Below are positions 14,477 through 27,970 of a stretch of 38,668 nucleotides of DNA, piece after piece. The position numbers were made by a program, and so were the translations under genes. The stretch is from Nemertoderma westbladi (lineage: Eukaryota; Xenacoelomorpha; Nemertodermatida; Nemertodermatidae), in assembly GCA_032718475.1 (NCBI GenBank), contig JAUCBJ010004937.1:1-38668 (forward strand), read 5' to 3'. Numbering within the stretch: position 1 is the stretch's first letter; every line of letters starts with the position of its first letter. The notes below the pieces were generated by a model that was given only the letters and a program-made list of their open reading frames with translations, ran no database searches and was not told the origin of the DNA.

Positions 14477-14624
14477 AAATTGCTGCCAGCAGTTTATCAG
14501 TGGATCAGACTACGGGATATACATACTTCGCAGTGAACCGGTGGGGCCAGGAGGATGGGAGGTCTGTTTGGCGAACCTCAAGGGGGGGCCAGGGGTTGGA
14601 ACGAGTTGTATCCATTAATGACAT
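14477..14624 (+). CDS. LRP exon a: YWTD (LDLR class B) repeat
   Basis: Begins after the acceptor tttcttttattttag and enters in phase 1 (first full codon at 14479). It translates to a class B repeat: SLSVDQTTGYTYFAV, in which YFAV replaces YWTD, then VWRTSRGGQGLERVVS, matching the strand pattern of a beta-propeller blade (I-R-x-x-L-D-G-x-x-R-x-x-L). The donor is gacat|gttagt at 14625, phase 2. The next exon, 13 kb away, starts with g and completes an ATG codon in frame. Oddity: the last 20 coding bases (14605-14624) are the first 20 bases of the neighbouring 33-bp array, so the array starts inside the coding exon. Reading past the donor meets TAA at 14635-14637. The preceding exon is outside the window beyond array 1. 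The exon call rests on domain similarity and phase agreement. Confidence 0.82.
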
Positions 14625-17600
14625 GTTAGTTAATTAAGTTATATCCATTAATGACATGTTAGTTAATTAAGTTGTATCCATTAAAGACATGTTAGTTAAT
14701 TAAATTGAATTCGTTAATGACATGTAAGTTAATTAAGTTGTATCACATGTTAGTTAATTAAGTTGTATCCATTAATTACATGTTAGTTAATTAAATTGTA
14801 TCCATTAATGACATGTAAGTTAATTAAGTTGTATCCATTAATGACATGTTAGTTAATTAAGTTGTATCCATTAATGACATGTTAGTTAATTAAGTTGTAT
14901 CCATTAATTACATGTTAGTTAATTAAGTTGTATCCATTAATGACATGTACGTTAATTAAGTTGTATCCATTAATGACATGTTAGTTAATTAAGTTGTATC
15001 CATTAATGACATATTATGTTAGTTAATTAAGTTATATCCATTAATGACATGTTAGTTAATTAAGTTATATCCATTAATGACATGTTAGTTAATTGAGTTG
15101 TATCCATTAATGACATGTTAGTTAATTAAGTTGTATCCATTAATGACATATTATGTTAGTTAATTAAGTTATATCCATTAATGACTTGTTAGTTAATTAA
15201 GTTATATCCATTAATGACATGTTAGTTAATTAAGTTGTATCCATTAATGACATATTATGTTAGTTAATTAAGTTATATCCATTAATGACATGTTAGTTAA
15301 TTAAGTTGTATCCATTAATGACATGTTAGTTAATTAAGTTATATCCATTAATGACATGTTAGTTAATTAAGTTATATCCATTAATGACATGTTAGTTAAT
15401 TGAGTTGTATCCATTAATGACATGTTAGTTAATTAAATTGAATTCGTTAATGACATGTACGTTAATTAAGTTGTATCCATTAATGACATGTTAGTTAATT
15501 AAGTTGTATCCATTAATGACATGTTAGTTAATTGAGTTGTATCCATTAATGACATGTTAGTTAATTAAATTGAATTCGTTAATGACATGTACGTTAATTA
15601 AGTTGTATCCATTAATGACATGTTAGTTAATTGAGTTGTATCCATTAATGACATGTTAGTTAATTAAATTGAATTCGTTAATGACATGTACGTTAATTAA
15701 GTTGTATCCATTAATGACATGTTAGTTAATTAAATTGAATTCGTTAATGACATGTACGTTAATTAAGTTGTATCCATTAATGACATGTTAGTTAATTAAG
15801 TTGTATCCATTAATGACATGTTAGTTAATTGAGTTGTATCCATTAATGACATGTTAGTTAATTAAATTGAATTCGTTAATGACATGTTAGTTAATTAAGT
15901 TATATCCATTAATGACATGTTAGTTAATTGAGTTGTATCCATTAATGACATGTTAGTTAATTAAATTGAATTCGTTAATGACATGTACGTTAATTAAGTT
16001 GTATCCATTAATGACATGTTAGTTAATTAAGTTATATCCATTAATGACATGTTAGTTAATTGAGTTGTATCCATTAATGACATGTTAGTTAATTAAGTTA
16101 TATCCATTAATGACATGTTAGTTAATTAAGTTATATCCATTAATGACATGTTAGTTAATTGAGTTGTATCCATTAATGACATGTTAGTTAATTAAGTTGT
16201 ATCCATTAATGACATATTATGTTAGTTAATTAAGTTATATCCATTAATGACATGTTAGTTAATTAAGTTATATCCATTAATGACATGTTAGTTAATTAAG
16301 TTGTATCCATTAATGACATATTATGTTAGTTAATTAAGTTATATCCATTAATGACATGTTAGTTAATTAAGTTGTATCCATTAATGACATGTTAGTTAAT
16401 TAAGTTGTATCCATTAATGATATGTTAGTTAATTAAGTTGTATCCATTAATGACATGTTAGTTAATTAAGTTGTATCCATTAATGACATGTTAGTTAATT
16501 AAGTTGTATCCATTAATGACATATTATGTTAGTTAATTAAGTTATATCCATTAATGACATGTTAGTTAATTAAGTTGTATCCATTAATGACATGTTAGTT
16601 AATTAAGTTGTATCCATTAATGACATGTTAGTTAATTAAGTTGTATCCATTAATGAAATGTTAGTTAATTAAGTTGTATCCATTAATGACATGTTAGTTA
16701 ATTAAGTTGTATCCATTAATGACATGTTAGTTAATTAAATTGAATTCGTTAATGACATGTTAGTTAATTAAGTTGTATCCATTAATTATATGTTAGTTAA
16801 TTAAGTTGTATCCATTAATGACATGTTAGTTAATTAAGTTGTATCCATTAATGACATGTTAGTTGATTAAGTTGTATCCATTAATGACATATGTTAGTTA
16901 ATTAAGTTGTATCCATTAATGACATGTTAGTTAATTAAGTTGTATCCATTAATGACATGTTAGTTAATTAAGTTGTATCCATTAATGACATATTATGTTA
17001 GTTAATTAAGTTATATCCATTAATGACATGTTAGTTAATTAAGTTATATCCATTAATGACATGTTAGTTAATTGAGTTGTATCCATTAATGACATGTTAG
17101 TTAATTAAATTGAATTCGTTAATGACATGTACGTTAATTAAGTTGTATCCATTAATGACATGTTAGTTAATTAAGTTGTATCCATTAATGACATGTTAGT
17201 TAATTAAGTTGTATCCATTAATGAAATGTTAGTTAATTAAGTTGTATCCATTAATGACATGTTAGTTAATTAAGTTGTATCCATTAATGACATGTTAGTT
17301 AATTAAATTGAATTCGTTAATGACATGTTAGTTAATTAAGTTGTATCCATTAATGACATGTTAGTTAATTAAATTGAATTCGTTAATGACATGTTAGTTA
17401 ATTAAGTTGTATCCATTAATTATATGTTAGTTAATTAAGTTGTATCCATTAATGACATGTTAGTTAATTAAGTTGTATCCATTAATGACATGTTAGTTGA
17501 TTAAGTTGTATCCATTAATGACATATGTTAGTTAATTAAGTTGTATCCATTAATGACATGTTAGTTGATTAAGTTGTATCCATTAATGACATATGTTAGT

Positions 17601-20600
17601 TAATTAAGTTGTATCCATTAATGACATGTTAGTTAATTACGTTGTATCCATTAATGACATGTTAGTTAATTAAGTTGTATCCATTAATGACATATTATGT
17701 TAGTTAATTAAGTTATATCCATTAATGACATGTTAGTTAATTAAGTTATATCCATTAATGACATGTTAGTTAATTGAGTTGTATCCATTAATGACATGTT
17801 AGTTAATTAAATTGAATTCGTTAATGACATGTACGTTAATTAAGTTGTATCCATTAATGACATGTTAGTTAATTAAGTTGTATCCATTAATGACATGTTA
17901 GTTAATTAAGTTGTATCCATTAATGAAATGTTAGTTAATTAAGTTGTATCCATTAATGACATGTTAGTTAATTAAGTTGTATCCATTAATGACATGTTAG
18001 TTAATTAAATTGAATTCGTTAATGACATGTTAGTTAATTAAGTTGTATCCATTAATTATATGTTAGTTAATTAAGTTGTATCCATTAATGACATGTTAGT
18101 TAATTAAGTTGTATCCATTAATGACATGTTAGTTGATTAAGTTGTATCCATTAATGACATATGTTAGTTAATTAAGTTGTATCCATTAATGAAATGTTAG
18201 TTAATTAAGTTGTATCCATTAATGACATGTTAGTTAATTAAGTTGTATCCATTAATGACATGTTAGTTAATTAAGTTGTATCCATTAATGACATGTTAGT
18301 TGATTAAGTTATATCCATTAATGACATGTTAGTTAATTAAGCTGTATCCATTAATGACATATGTTAGTTAATTAAGTTGTATCCATTAATGAAATGTTAG
18401 TTAATTAAGTTGTATCCATTAATGATATGTTAGTTAATTAAGTTGTATCCATTAATGACATGTTAGTTGATTAAGTTGTATCCATTAATGACATGTTAGT
18501 TAATTAAGTTGTATCCATTAATGACATGTTAGTTAATTAAGTTGTATCTATTAATGACATGTTAGTTGATTAAGTTGTATCCATTAATGACATGTTAGTT
18601 AATTAAGTTGTATCCATTAATGACATGTTAGTTAATTAAGTTGTATCCATTAATGACATGTTAGTTAATTAAGTTGTATCCATTAATGACATGTACGTTA
18701 ATTAAGTTGTATCCATTAATGACATGTTAGTTAATTAAGTTGTATCCATTAATGACATGTTAGTTAATTAAGTTGTATCCATTAATGATAGTTAATTAAG
18801 TTGTGTCCATTAATGACATGTTAGTTAATTAAGTTGTATCCATTAATGACATGTTAGTTGATTAAGTTATATCCATTAATGACATGTTAGTTAATTAAGT
18901 TGTATCCATTAATGACATGTTAGTTGATTAAGTTATATCCATTAATGACATGTTAGTTAATTAAGTTGTATCCATTAATGACATGTTAGTTAATTAAGTT
19001 GTATCCATTAATGACATGTTAGTTGATTAAGTTGTATCCATTAATGACATGTTAGTTAATTAAGTTGTATCCATTAATGACATGTTAGTTAATTAAGTTG
19101 TATCCATTAATGACATGTACGTTAATTAAGTTGTATCCATTAATGACATGTTAGTTAATTAAGTTGTATCCATTAATGACATGTTAGTTAATTAAGTTGT
19201 ATCCATTAATGACATGTTAGTTAATTAAGTTGTATCCATTAATTACATGTTAGTTAATTAAGTTGTATCCATTAATGACATGTTAGTTGATTAAGTTGTA
19301 TCCATTAATGACATGTTAGTTAATTAAGTTGTATCCATTAATGACATGTTAGTTAATTAAGTTGTATCCATTAATGACATGTTAGTTAATTAAATTGAAT
19401 TCGTTAATGACATGTTAGTTAATTAAGTTGTATCCATTAATGACATGTTAGTTAATTAAGTTGTATCCATTAATTACATGTTAGTTAATTAAGTTGTATC
19501 CATTAATGACATGTTAGTTAATTAAGTTGTATCCATTAATGACATGTTAGTTAATTAAGTTGTATCCATTAATGACATGTTAGTTAATTAAGTTGTATCC
19601 ATTAATGACATGTTAGTTAATTAAGTTGTATCCATTAATGATATGTTAGTTAATTAAGTTGAATTCGTTAATGACATGTACGTTAATTAAGTTGTATCCA
19701 TTAATGACATGTTAGTTAATTAAGTTGTATCCATTAATGACATGTTAGTTAATTAAGTTGTATCCATTAATGACATGTTAGTTCATTAAGTTGTATCCAT
19801 TAATGACATGTTAGTTAATTAAATTGAATTCGTTAATGACATGTTAGTTAATTAAGTTGTATCCGATAATGACATGTTAGTTAATTAAGTTGTATCCATT
19901 AATGACATGTTAGTTAATTAAATTGAATTCGTTAATGACATGTTAGTTAATTAAGTTGTATCCATTAATGACATGTTAGTTAATTAAATTGAATTCGTTA
20001 ATGACATGTTAGTTAATTAAGTTGTATCCATTAATGACATGTTAGTTAATTAAGTTGTATCCGATAATGACATGTTAGTTAATTAAGTTGTATCCATTAA
20101 TGACATGTTAGTTAATTAAGTTGTATCCATTAATGACATGTTAGTTAATTAAGTTGTATTCATTAATGACATGTTAGTTAATTAAGTTGTATCCATTAAT
20201 GACATGTTAGTTAATTAAGTTGTATCCATTTAATGACATGTTAGTTAATTAAGTTGTATCCATTAATTACATGTTAGTTAATTAAGTTATATCCATTAAT
20301 GACATGTACGTTAATTAAGTTGTATCCATTAATGACATGTTAGTTAATTAAGTTGTATCCATTAATGACATGTTAGTTAATTAAGTTGTATCCATTAATT
20401 ATATGTTAGTTAATTAAATTGTATCCATTAATGACATGTTAGTTAATTAAGTTGTATCCATTAATGACATGTTAGTTAATTAAGTTGTATCCATTAATGA
20501 CATGTTAGTTAATTAAGTTGTATCCATTAATGACATGTACGTTAATTAAGTTGTATCCATTAATGACATGTTAGTTAATTAAGTTGTATCCATTAATGAC

Positions 20601-23600
20601 ATGTTAGTTAATTAAGTTGTATCCATTAATGATATGTTAGTTAATTAAGTTGAATTCGTTAATGACATGTACGTTAATTAAGTTGTATCCATTAATGACA
20701 TGTTAGTTAATTAAGTTGTATCCATTAATGACATGTTAGTTAATTAAGTTGTATCCATTAATGACATGTTAGTTAATTAAGTTGTATCCATTAATGACAT
20801 GTTAGTTAATTAAATTGAATTCGTTAATGACATGTTAGTTAATTAAGTTGTATCCGATAATGACATGTTAGTTAATTAAGTTGTATCCATTAATGACATG
20901 TAAGTTAATTAAATTGAATTCGTTAATGACATGTTAGTTAATTAAGTTGTATCCATTAATGACATGTTAGTTAATTAAATTGAATTCGTTAATGACATGT
21001 TACTTAATTAAGTTGTATCCATTAATGACATGTTAGTTAATTAAGTTGTATCCGATAATGACATGTTAGTTAATTAAGTTGTATCCATTAATGACATGTT
21101 AGTTAATTAAGTTGTATCCATTAATGACATGTTAGTTAATTAAGTTGTATCCATTAATGACATGTTAGTTAATTAAGTTGTATCCATTAATGCCATGTTA
21201 GTTAATTAAGTTGTATCCATTAATGACATGTACGTTAATTAAGTTGTATCCATTAATGACATGTTAGTTAATTAAGTTGTATCCATTAATGACATGTACG
21301 TTAATTAAGTTGTATCCATTAATGACATGTTAGTTAATTAAGTTGTATCCATTAATGACATGTACGTTAATTAAGTTGTATCCATTAATGACATGTTAGT
21401 TAATTAAGTTGTATCCATTAATGACATGTTAGTTAATTAAGTTGTATCCATTAATGACATGTACGTTAATTAAGTTGTATCCATTAATGACATGTTAGTT
21501 AATTAAGTTGTATCCATTAATGACATGTTAGTTAATTAAGTTGTATCCATTAATGACATGTTAGTTAATTAAGTTGTATCCATTAATGACATGTTAGTTA
21601 ATTAAGTTGTATCCATTAATGACATGTTAGTTAATTAAGTTGTATCCATTAATGACATGTTAGTTAATTAAGTTGTATCCATTAATGACATGTTAGTTAA
21701 TTAAGTTGTATCCATTAATGACATGTTAGTTAATTAAGTTATATCCATTAATGACATGTTAGTTAATTAAGTTGTATCCATTAATGACATGTTAGTTAAT
21801 TAAGTTGTATCCATTAATGACATGTTAGTTAATTAAGTTGTATCCATTAATGACATGTACGTTAATTAAGTTGTATCCATTAATGACATGTTAGTTAATT
21901 AAGTTGTATCCATTAATGACATGTTAGTTAATTAAGTTGTATCCATTAATGACATGTTAGTTAATTAAGTTGTATCCATTAATGACATGTTAGTTAATTA
22001 AGTTGTATCCATTAATGACATGTTAGTTAATTAAGTTGTATCCATTAATGACATGTTAGTTAATTAAGTTGTATCCATTAATGACATGTACGTTAATTAA
22101 GTTGTATCCATTAATGACATGTTAGTTAATTAAGTTGTATCCATTAATGACATGTTAGTTGATTAAGTTGTATCCATTAATTATATGTTAGTTAATTAAG
22201 TTGTATCCATTAATGACATGTTAGTTAATTAAGTTGTATCCATTAATGACATGTTAGTTAATTAAGTTGTATCCATTAATGACATGTTAGTTAATTAAGT
22301 TGTATCCATTAATGACATGTACGTTAATTAAGTTGTATCCATTAATGACATGTTAGTTGATTAAGTTGTATCCATTAATGACATTTAGTTAATTAAGTTG
22401 TATCCATTAATTATATGTTAGTTAATTAAGTTGTATCCATTAATGACATGTTAGTTAATTAAGTTGTATCCATTAATGACATGTTAGTTAATTAAATTGA
22501 ATTCGTTAATGACATGTACGTTAATTAAGTTGTATCCATTAATGACATGTTAGTTAATTAAGTTGTATCCATTAATGACATGTTAGTTAATTAAGTTGTA
22601 TCCATTAATGACATGTTAGTTAATTAAATTGAATTCGTTAATGACATGTACGTTAATTAAGTTGTATCCATTAATGACATGTTAGTTAATTAAGTTGTAT
22701 CCATTAATGACATGTTAGTTAATTAAGTTGTATCCATTAATGACATGTACGTTAATTAAGTTGTATCCATTAATGACATGTTAGTTAATTAAGTTGTATC
22801 CATTAATGAAATGTTAGTTAATTAAGTTGTATCCATTAATGACATGTTAGTTAATTAAGTTGTATCCATTAATGACATGTTAGTTAATTAAGTTGTATCC
22901 TTTAATGACATGTTAGTTGATTAAGTTGTATCCATTAATGACATGTTAGTTAATTAAGTTGTATCCATTAATGACATGTTATTTAATTAAGTTGTATCCA
23001 TTAATGACATGTTAGTTAATTAAGTTGTATCCATTAATTATATGTTAGTTAATTAAGTTGTATCCATTAATGATATGTTAGTTAATTAAATTGAATTCGT
23101 TAATGACATGTACGTTAATTAAGTTGTATCCATTAATGACATGTTAGTTAATTAAGTTGTATCCATTAATGACATGTTAGTTAATTAAGTTGTATCCATT
23201 AATGACATGTTAGTTAATTAAGTTGTATCCATTAATGACATGTTAGTTAATTAAGTTGTATCCATTAATGACATGTACGTTAATTAAGTTGTATCCATTA
23301 ATGACATGTTAGTTAATTAAGTTGTATCCATTAATGACATGTTAGTTAATTAAGTTGTATCCATTAATGACATGTTAGTTAATTAAGTTGTATCCATTAA
23401 TGACATGTACGTTAATTAAGTTGTATCCATTAATGACATGTTAGTTGATTAAGTTGTATCCATTAATGACATTTAGTTAATTAAGTTGTATCCATTAATT
23501 ATATGTTAGTTAATTAAGTTGTATCCATTAATGACATGTTAGTTAATTAAGTTGTATCCATTAATGACATGTTAGTTAATTAAATTGAATTCGTTAATGA

Positions 23601-26600
23601 CATGTACGTTAATTAAGTTGTATCCATTAATGACATGTTAGTTAATTAAGTTGTATCCATTAATGACATGTTAGTTAATTAAGTTGTATCCATTAATGAC
23701 ATGTTAGTTAATTAAGTTGTATCCATTAATGACATGTTAGTTAATTAAGTTGTATCCATTAATGACATGTTAGTTAATTAAATTGAATTCGTTAATGACA
23801 TGTACGTTAATTAAGTTGTATCCATTAATGACATGTTAGTTAATTAAATTGAATTCGTTAATGACATGTACGTTAATTAAGTTGTATCCATTAATGACAT
23901 GTTAGTTAATTAAGTTGTATCCATTAATGACATGTTAGTTAATTAAGTTGTATCCATTAATGACATGTTAGTTAATTAAATTGAATTCGTTAATGACATG
24001 TACGTTAATTAAGTTGTATCCATTAATGACATGTTAGTTAATTAAGTTGTATCCATTAATGACATGTTAGTTAATTAAGTTGTATCCATTAATGACATGT
24101 ACGTTAATTAAGTTGTATCCATTAATGACATGTTAGTTAATTAAGTTGTATCCATTAATGAAATGTTAGTTAATTAAGTTGTATCCATTAATGACATGTT
24201 AGTTAATTAAGTTGTATCCATTAATGACATGTTAGTTAATTAAGTTGTATCCTTTAATGACATGTTAGTTGATTAAGTTGTATCCATTAATGACATGTTA
24301 GTTAATTAAGTTGAATTCGTTAATGACATGTACGTTAATTAAGTTGTATCCATTAATGATATGTTAGTTAATTAAATTGAATTCGTTAATGACATGTACG
24401 TTAATTAAGTTGTATCCATTAATGACATGTTAGTTAATTAAGTTGTATCCATTAATGACATGTTAGTTAATTAAGTTGTATCCATTAATGACATGTTAGT
24501 TAATTAAGTTGTATCCATTAATGACATGTTAGTTAATTAAGTTGTATCCATTAATTACATGTTAGTTAATTAAGTTGTATCCATTAATGACATGTTAGTT
24601 AATTAAGTTGTATCCATTAATGACATGTTAGTTAATTAAGTTGTATCCATTAATGACATGTTAGTTAATTAAATTGTATCCATTAATGACATGTTAGTTA
24701 ATTAAGTTGTATCCATTAATGACATGTTAGTTAATTAAGTTGTATCCATTAATGACATGTTAGTTAATTAAATTGAATTCGTTAATGACATGTACGTTAA
24801 TTAAGTTGTATCCATTAATGACATGTTAGTTAATTAAGTTGTATCCATTAATGACATGTTAGTTAATTAAGTTGTATCCATTAATGACATGTTAGTTAAT
24901 TAAGTTGTATCCATTAATGACATGTTAGTTAATTAAGTTGTATCCATTAATGACATGTTAGTTAATTAAGTTGTATCCATTAATTACATGTTAGTTAATT
25001 AAGTTGTATCCATTAATGACATGTTAGTTAATTAAATTGTATCCATTAATGACATGTTAGTTAATTAAGTTATATCCATTAATGACATGTTAGTTAATTA
25101 AGTTGTATCCATTAATGACATGTTAGTTAATTAAGTTGTATCCATTAATGACATGTTAGTTAATTAAGTTGTATCCATTAATGACATGTTAGTTAATTAA
25201 ATTGTATCCATTAATGACATGTTAGTTAATTAAGTTGTATCCATTAATGACATGTTAGTTAATTAAGTTGTATCCATTAATGACATGTTAGTTAATTAAA
25301 TTGAATTCGTTAATGACATGTACGTTAATTAAGTTGTATCCATTAATGACATGTTAGTTAATTAAGTTGTATCCATTAATGACATGTTAGTTAATTAAGT
25401 TGTATCCATTAATGACATGTTAGTTAATTAAGTTGTATCCATTAATGACATGTTAGTTAATTAAGTTGTATCCATTAATGACATGTTAGTTAATTAAGTT
25501 GTATCCATTAATTACATGTTAGTTAATTAAGTTGTATCCATTAATGACATATGTTAGTTAAATAAGTTGTATCCATTAATGACATATGTTAGTTAAATAA
25601 GTTGTATCCATTAATGACATGTTAGTTAATTAAATTGTATCCATTAATAACATGTTAGTTAATTAAGTTGTATCCATTAATGACATGTTAGTTAATTAAG
25701 TTGTATCCATTAATGACATGTTAGTTAATTAAATTGAATTCGTTAATGACATGTACGTTAATTAAGTTGTATCCATTAATGACATGTTAGTTAATTAAGT
25801 TGTATCCATTAATGACATGTTAGTTAATTAAGTTGTATCCATTAATTACATGTTAGTTAATTGAGTTGTATCCATTAATGACATGTACGTTAATTAAGTT
25901 GTATCCATTAATGACATGTTAGTTAATTAAGTTGTATCCATTAATGACATGTTAGTTAATTAAGTTGTATCCATTAATGACATGTTAGTTAATTAAGTTG
26001 TATCCATTAATGACATGTTAGTTAATTAAGTTGTATCCATTAATTACATGTTAGTTAATTAAGTTGTATCCATTAATGACATGTTAGTTAATTAAATTGT
26101 ATCCATTAATGACATGTTAGTTAATTAAGTTGTATCCATTAATGACATGTTAGTTAATTAAGTTGTATCCATTAATGACATGTTAGTTAATTAAGTTGTA
26201 TCCATTAATGACATGTTAGTTAATTAAGTTGTATCCATTAATGACATGTTAGTTAATTAAGTTGTATCCATTAATGACATGTTAGTTAATTAAGTTGTAT
26301 TCATTAATTACATGTTAGTTAATTAAGTTGTATCCATTAATGACATGTTAGTTAATTAAATTGTATCCATTAATAACATGTTAGTTAATTAAGTTGTATC
26401 CATTAATGACATGTTAGTTAATTAAGTTGTATCCATTAATGACATGTTAGTTAATTAAATTGAATTCGTTAATGACATGTACGTTAATTAAGTTGTATCC
26501 ATTAATGACATGTTAGTTAATTAAGTTGTATCCATTAATGACATGTTAGTTAATTAAGTTGTATCCATTAATTACATGTTAGTTAATTGAGTTGTATCCA

Positions 26601-26928
26601 TTAATGACATGTACGTTAATTAAGTTGTATCCATTAATGACATGTTAGTTAATTAAGTTGTATCCATTAATGACATGTTAGTTAATTAAGTTGTATCCAT
26701 TAATTACATGTTAGTTAATTAAGTTGTATCCATTAATGACATGTTAGTTAATTAAATTGTATCCATTAATGACATGTTAGTTAATTAAGTTGTATCCATT
26801 AATGACATGTTAGTTAATTAAGTTGTATCCATTAATGACATGTTAGTTAATTAAGTTGTATCCATTAATGACATGTTAGTTAATTAAGTTGTATCCATTA
26901 ATGACATGTTAGTTAATTAAGTTGTATC
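14605..26928. repeat. 33-bp tandem array 2, built from an exon-intron (5' splice site) junction
   Basis: 12,324 bp, about 373 units of 33 bp. Each unit is gttgtatccattaatgacat followed by gttagttaattaa. The first 20 bases equal the coding end of the exon at 14605-14624 and the next 13 equal the start of the intron, so nearly every copy holds a candidate donor acat|gttagt. Variants include acat|gtacgt (many), acat|gtaagt (few, for example near 14722 and 14815), a diverged first half attgaattcgttaatgacat, two-base or five-base insertions (acatatgttag, acatattatgttag) and short deletions. TTAATTAA is palindromic and occurs in most units. All six frames are closed, so no protein can be read through it. 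The array ends in a partial unit at 26921-26928. Recurrent variant blocks (for example gacatttagtt near 22380 and again near 23469) show block-wise duplication. Confidence 0.98.
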
Positions 26929-26944
26929 ATCTATGCATTGATAT

Positions 26945-27035
26945 AATTTTGGTTGGACACACCTTTGCAAAGTCGGCAATGACGTCCAGGTGGGATCGAA
27001 CTGGGTGACCTCTAAGTTGGAAGTTTGACGTATCA
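26945..27035 (-). mobile_element. Possible tRNA-derived SINE fragment
   Basis: On the minus strand the segment reads gaggtcacccagttcgatcc then cacctgg. It resembles the variable loop and T arm of a tRNA, with a B-box-like gttcgatcc. It is followed by a non-tRNA tail (cattgccgactttgcaaagg). No intact A box or complete cloverleaf is visible, so a functional tRNA is unlikely. A degraded SINE head is the better reading, but the match is short. Confidence 0.35.
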
Positions 27036-27156
27036 ATTAATGATCGATTATTTAGCTTCTATAAATAATATACTGATCGGCAAAGTGGTAGAAAAAATGT
27101 TTTTGTTAAGCCAGCTTAGCATCTCAATGTGCAGCTTCAACGCCGCAGGCCGATTA

Positions 27157-27181
27157 TAGTAGTAGTAGTAGTAGTAGTAGA
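27157..27181. repeat. TAG trinucleotide microsatellite
   Basis: Eight consecutive TAG units. A shorter run of the same trinucleotide occurs near 32585-32595 in another intron. Confidence 0.95.
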
Positions 27182-27667
27182 GCGACAAAGTTCCGGCACC
27201 CCAACTCTATCACCCATCATACGAGATGTATTCCTATATTCAAGGCCATAAAGGTCATCAGGAAAGAAAGGGGCTCAAGGAATTGTTATCTACTCTACCC
27301 CTCACTCCTGTAAGGTGTAAGATAGACAGCCGATCAGGAGATAACTGACCGGATAGGCTGTCTGTGGGGTGGGGCCATTTGTGTACGGTTATTGCACTGA
27401 CCCCAGTGCCAGTGGACGTACCTCGCCTATACCCCACCACCAATGGGGATACAATAAGAAAACCATAACAACAGATCTGATGATGCATAGCCTTTGTAAG
27501 AGGGTCTATGCAGCCACAGCTGCGCTGCATGAGGGTGTCATGATTTCGGGATCAATGTCCCAGCAGACCTTACCTGACCCTATTTATCTTAGCTTAGGTA
27601 GGTAGTGTAGTGTATATTTGTCATTCTACAGTATATCCTATCTGAAACATAATTTATTATATTCTAG

Positions 27668-27850
27668 GTCTGTTATAACTCACACAGCAATGGATCCGGT
27701 GGCTAACAATCTATACTACCTCCGTGACGATGGATACAATATCAACCTCGAAGTCTCTCATTTACCTAGTCGACCACGTCATAGACTTATTCTACTAACT
27801 ATCGCTAGAGTAGAACAACCAGGCTGCCTTACCATAGACTACATACGAAG
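27668..27850 (+). CDS. LRP exon b: YWTD repeats
   Basis: Acceptor ttattatattctag; the first base completes an ATG codon with the last two bases of the 14624 exon end. It translates to SVITHTAMDPVANNLYYLRD, a class B repeat with YYLR in the YWTD position. CLTIDYIR at the exon end opens the next blade, which is completed in the following exon. Donor gaag|gtttgt at 27851, phase 2. The 3' part of the exon (27785-27850) is copied imperfectly in the downstream intron together with its donor. Both the motif and the phase match on either side support the exon. The divergence of the YWTD motif is shared with the other exons of this gene. Confidence 0.85.
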
Positions 27851-27970
27851 GTTTGTTAGGAATTGTCTACTTATTCTACAGTACTAACTATCGCTATAGT
27901 GTAGAACATTAAGGTTTGTTATGAATTGTCTTCTTATTCTATTAACTATCGCTAGAGTAGAACACCCAGG
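27785..27970 (+). repeat. Short, decayed tandem duplication spanning an exon-intron boundary
   Basis: Copy 1 (27785-27872) covers the end of the coding exon and the start of the intron. Copy 2 (about 27869-27931) repeats acttattctac, actaactatcgct, gtagaaca and then aaggtttgtt with gaattgtct, which includes the donor. Copy 3 (about 27931-27970) repeats cttattctattaactatcgc then tagagtagaacacccagg. The intronic copies have small insertions and a deletion of the part corresponding to exon bases around 27825-27845. The second copy keeps aag|gtttgt at 27911-27918. This is a low-copy relative of what array 2 shows at high copy number. Confidence 0.85.

Larger units (their letters stand above)
26929..27667. 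other. Unique remainder of the 13-kb intron, with possible mobile-element debris
   Basis: About 740 bp between array 2 and the 27668 exon. It holds a tRNA-like fragment on the minus strand (about 26950-27030), a TAG microsatellite (27157-27181), a nested inverted repeat (27324-27363), and otherwise sequence of mixed composition (27180-27600) that I do not recognise. Short open frames on both strands at 27258-27605 overlap each other and show no domain. The 3' end is a normal acceptor, ttattatattctag. Confidence 0.6.

Noticed and set aside
14605-26928. Centromeric satellite or assembly mis-join
   Set aside because: Flanking exons carry adjacent parts of the same propeller and agree in splice phase (2 and 2), and the first repeat unit is part of the upstream exon, so the array belongs to this intron.
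14605-26928. Recursive-splicing ratchet sites in array 2
   Set aside because: The units lack a joined AG|GT with a pyrimidine tract; they contain donors but no plausible acceptor.
26945-27035. Functional tRNA gene
   Set aside because: Only a T-arm-like part with a B-box-like sequence is visible; no A box or full cloverleaf was found.
27258-27887. Separate small genes at 27258-27605 and an ATG-started gene at 27618
   Set aside because: The first frames overlap on opposite strands without any domain; the last is an LRP exon read through its acceptor and donor.
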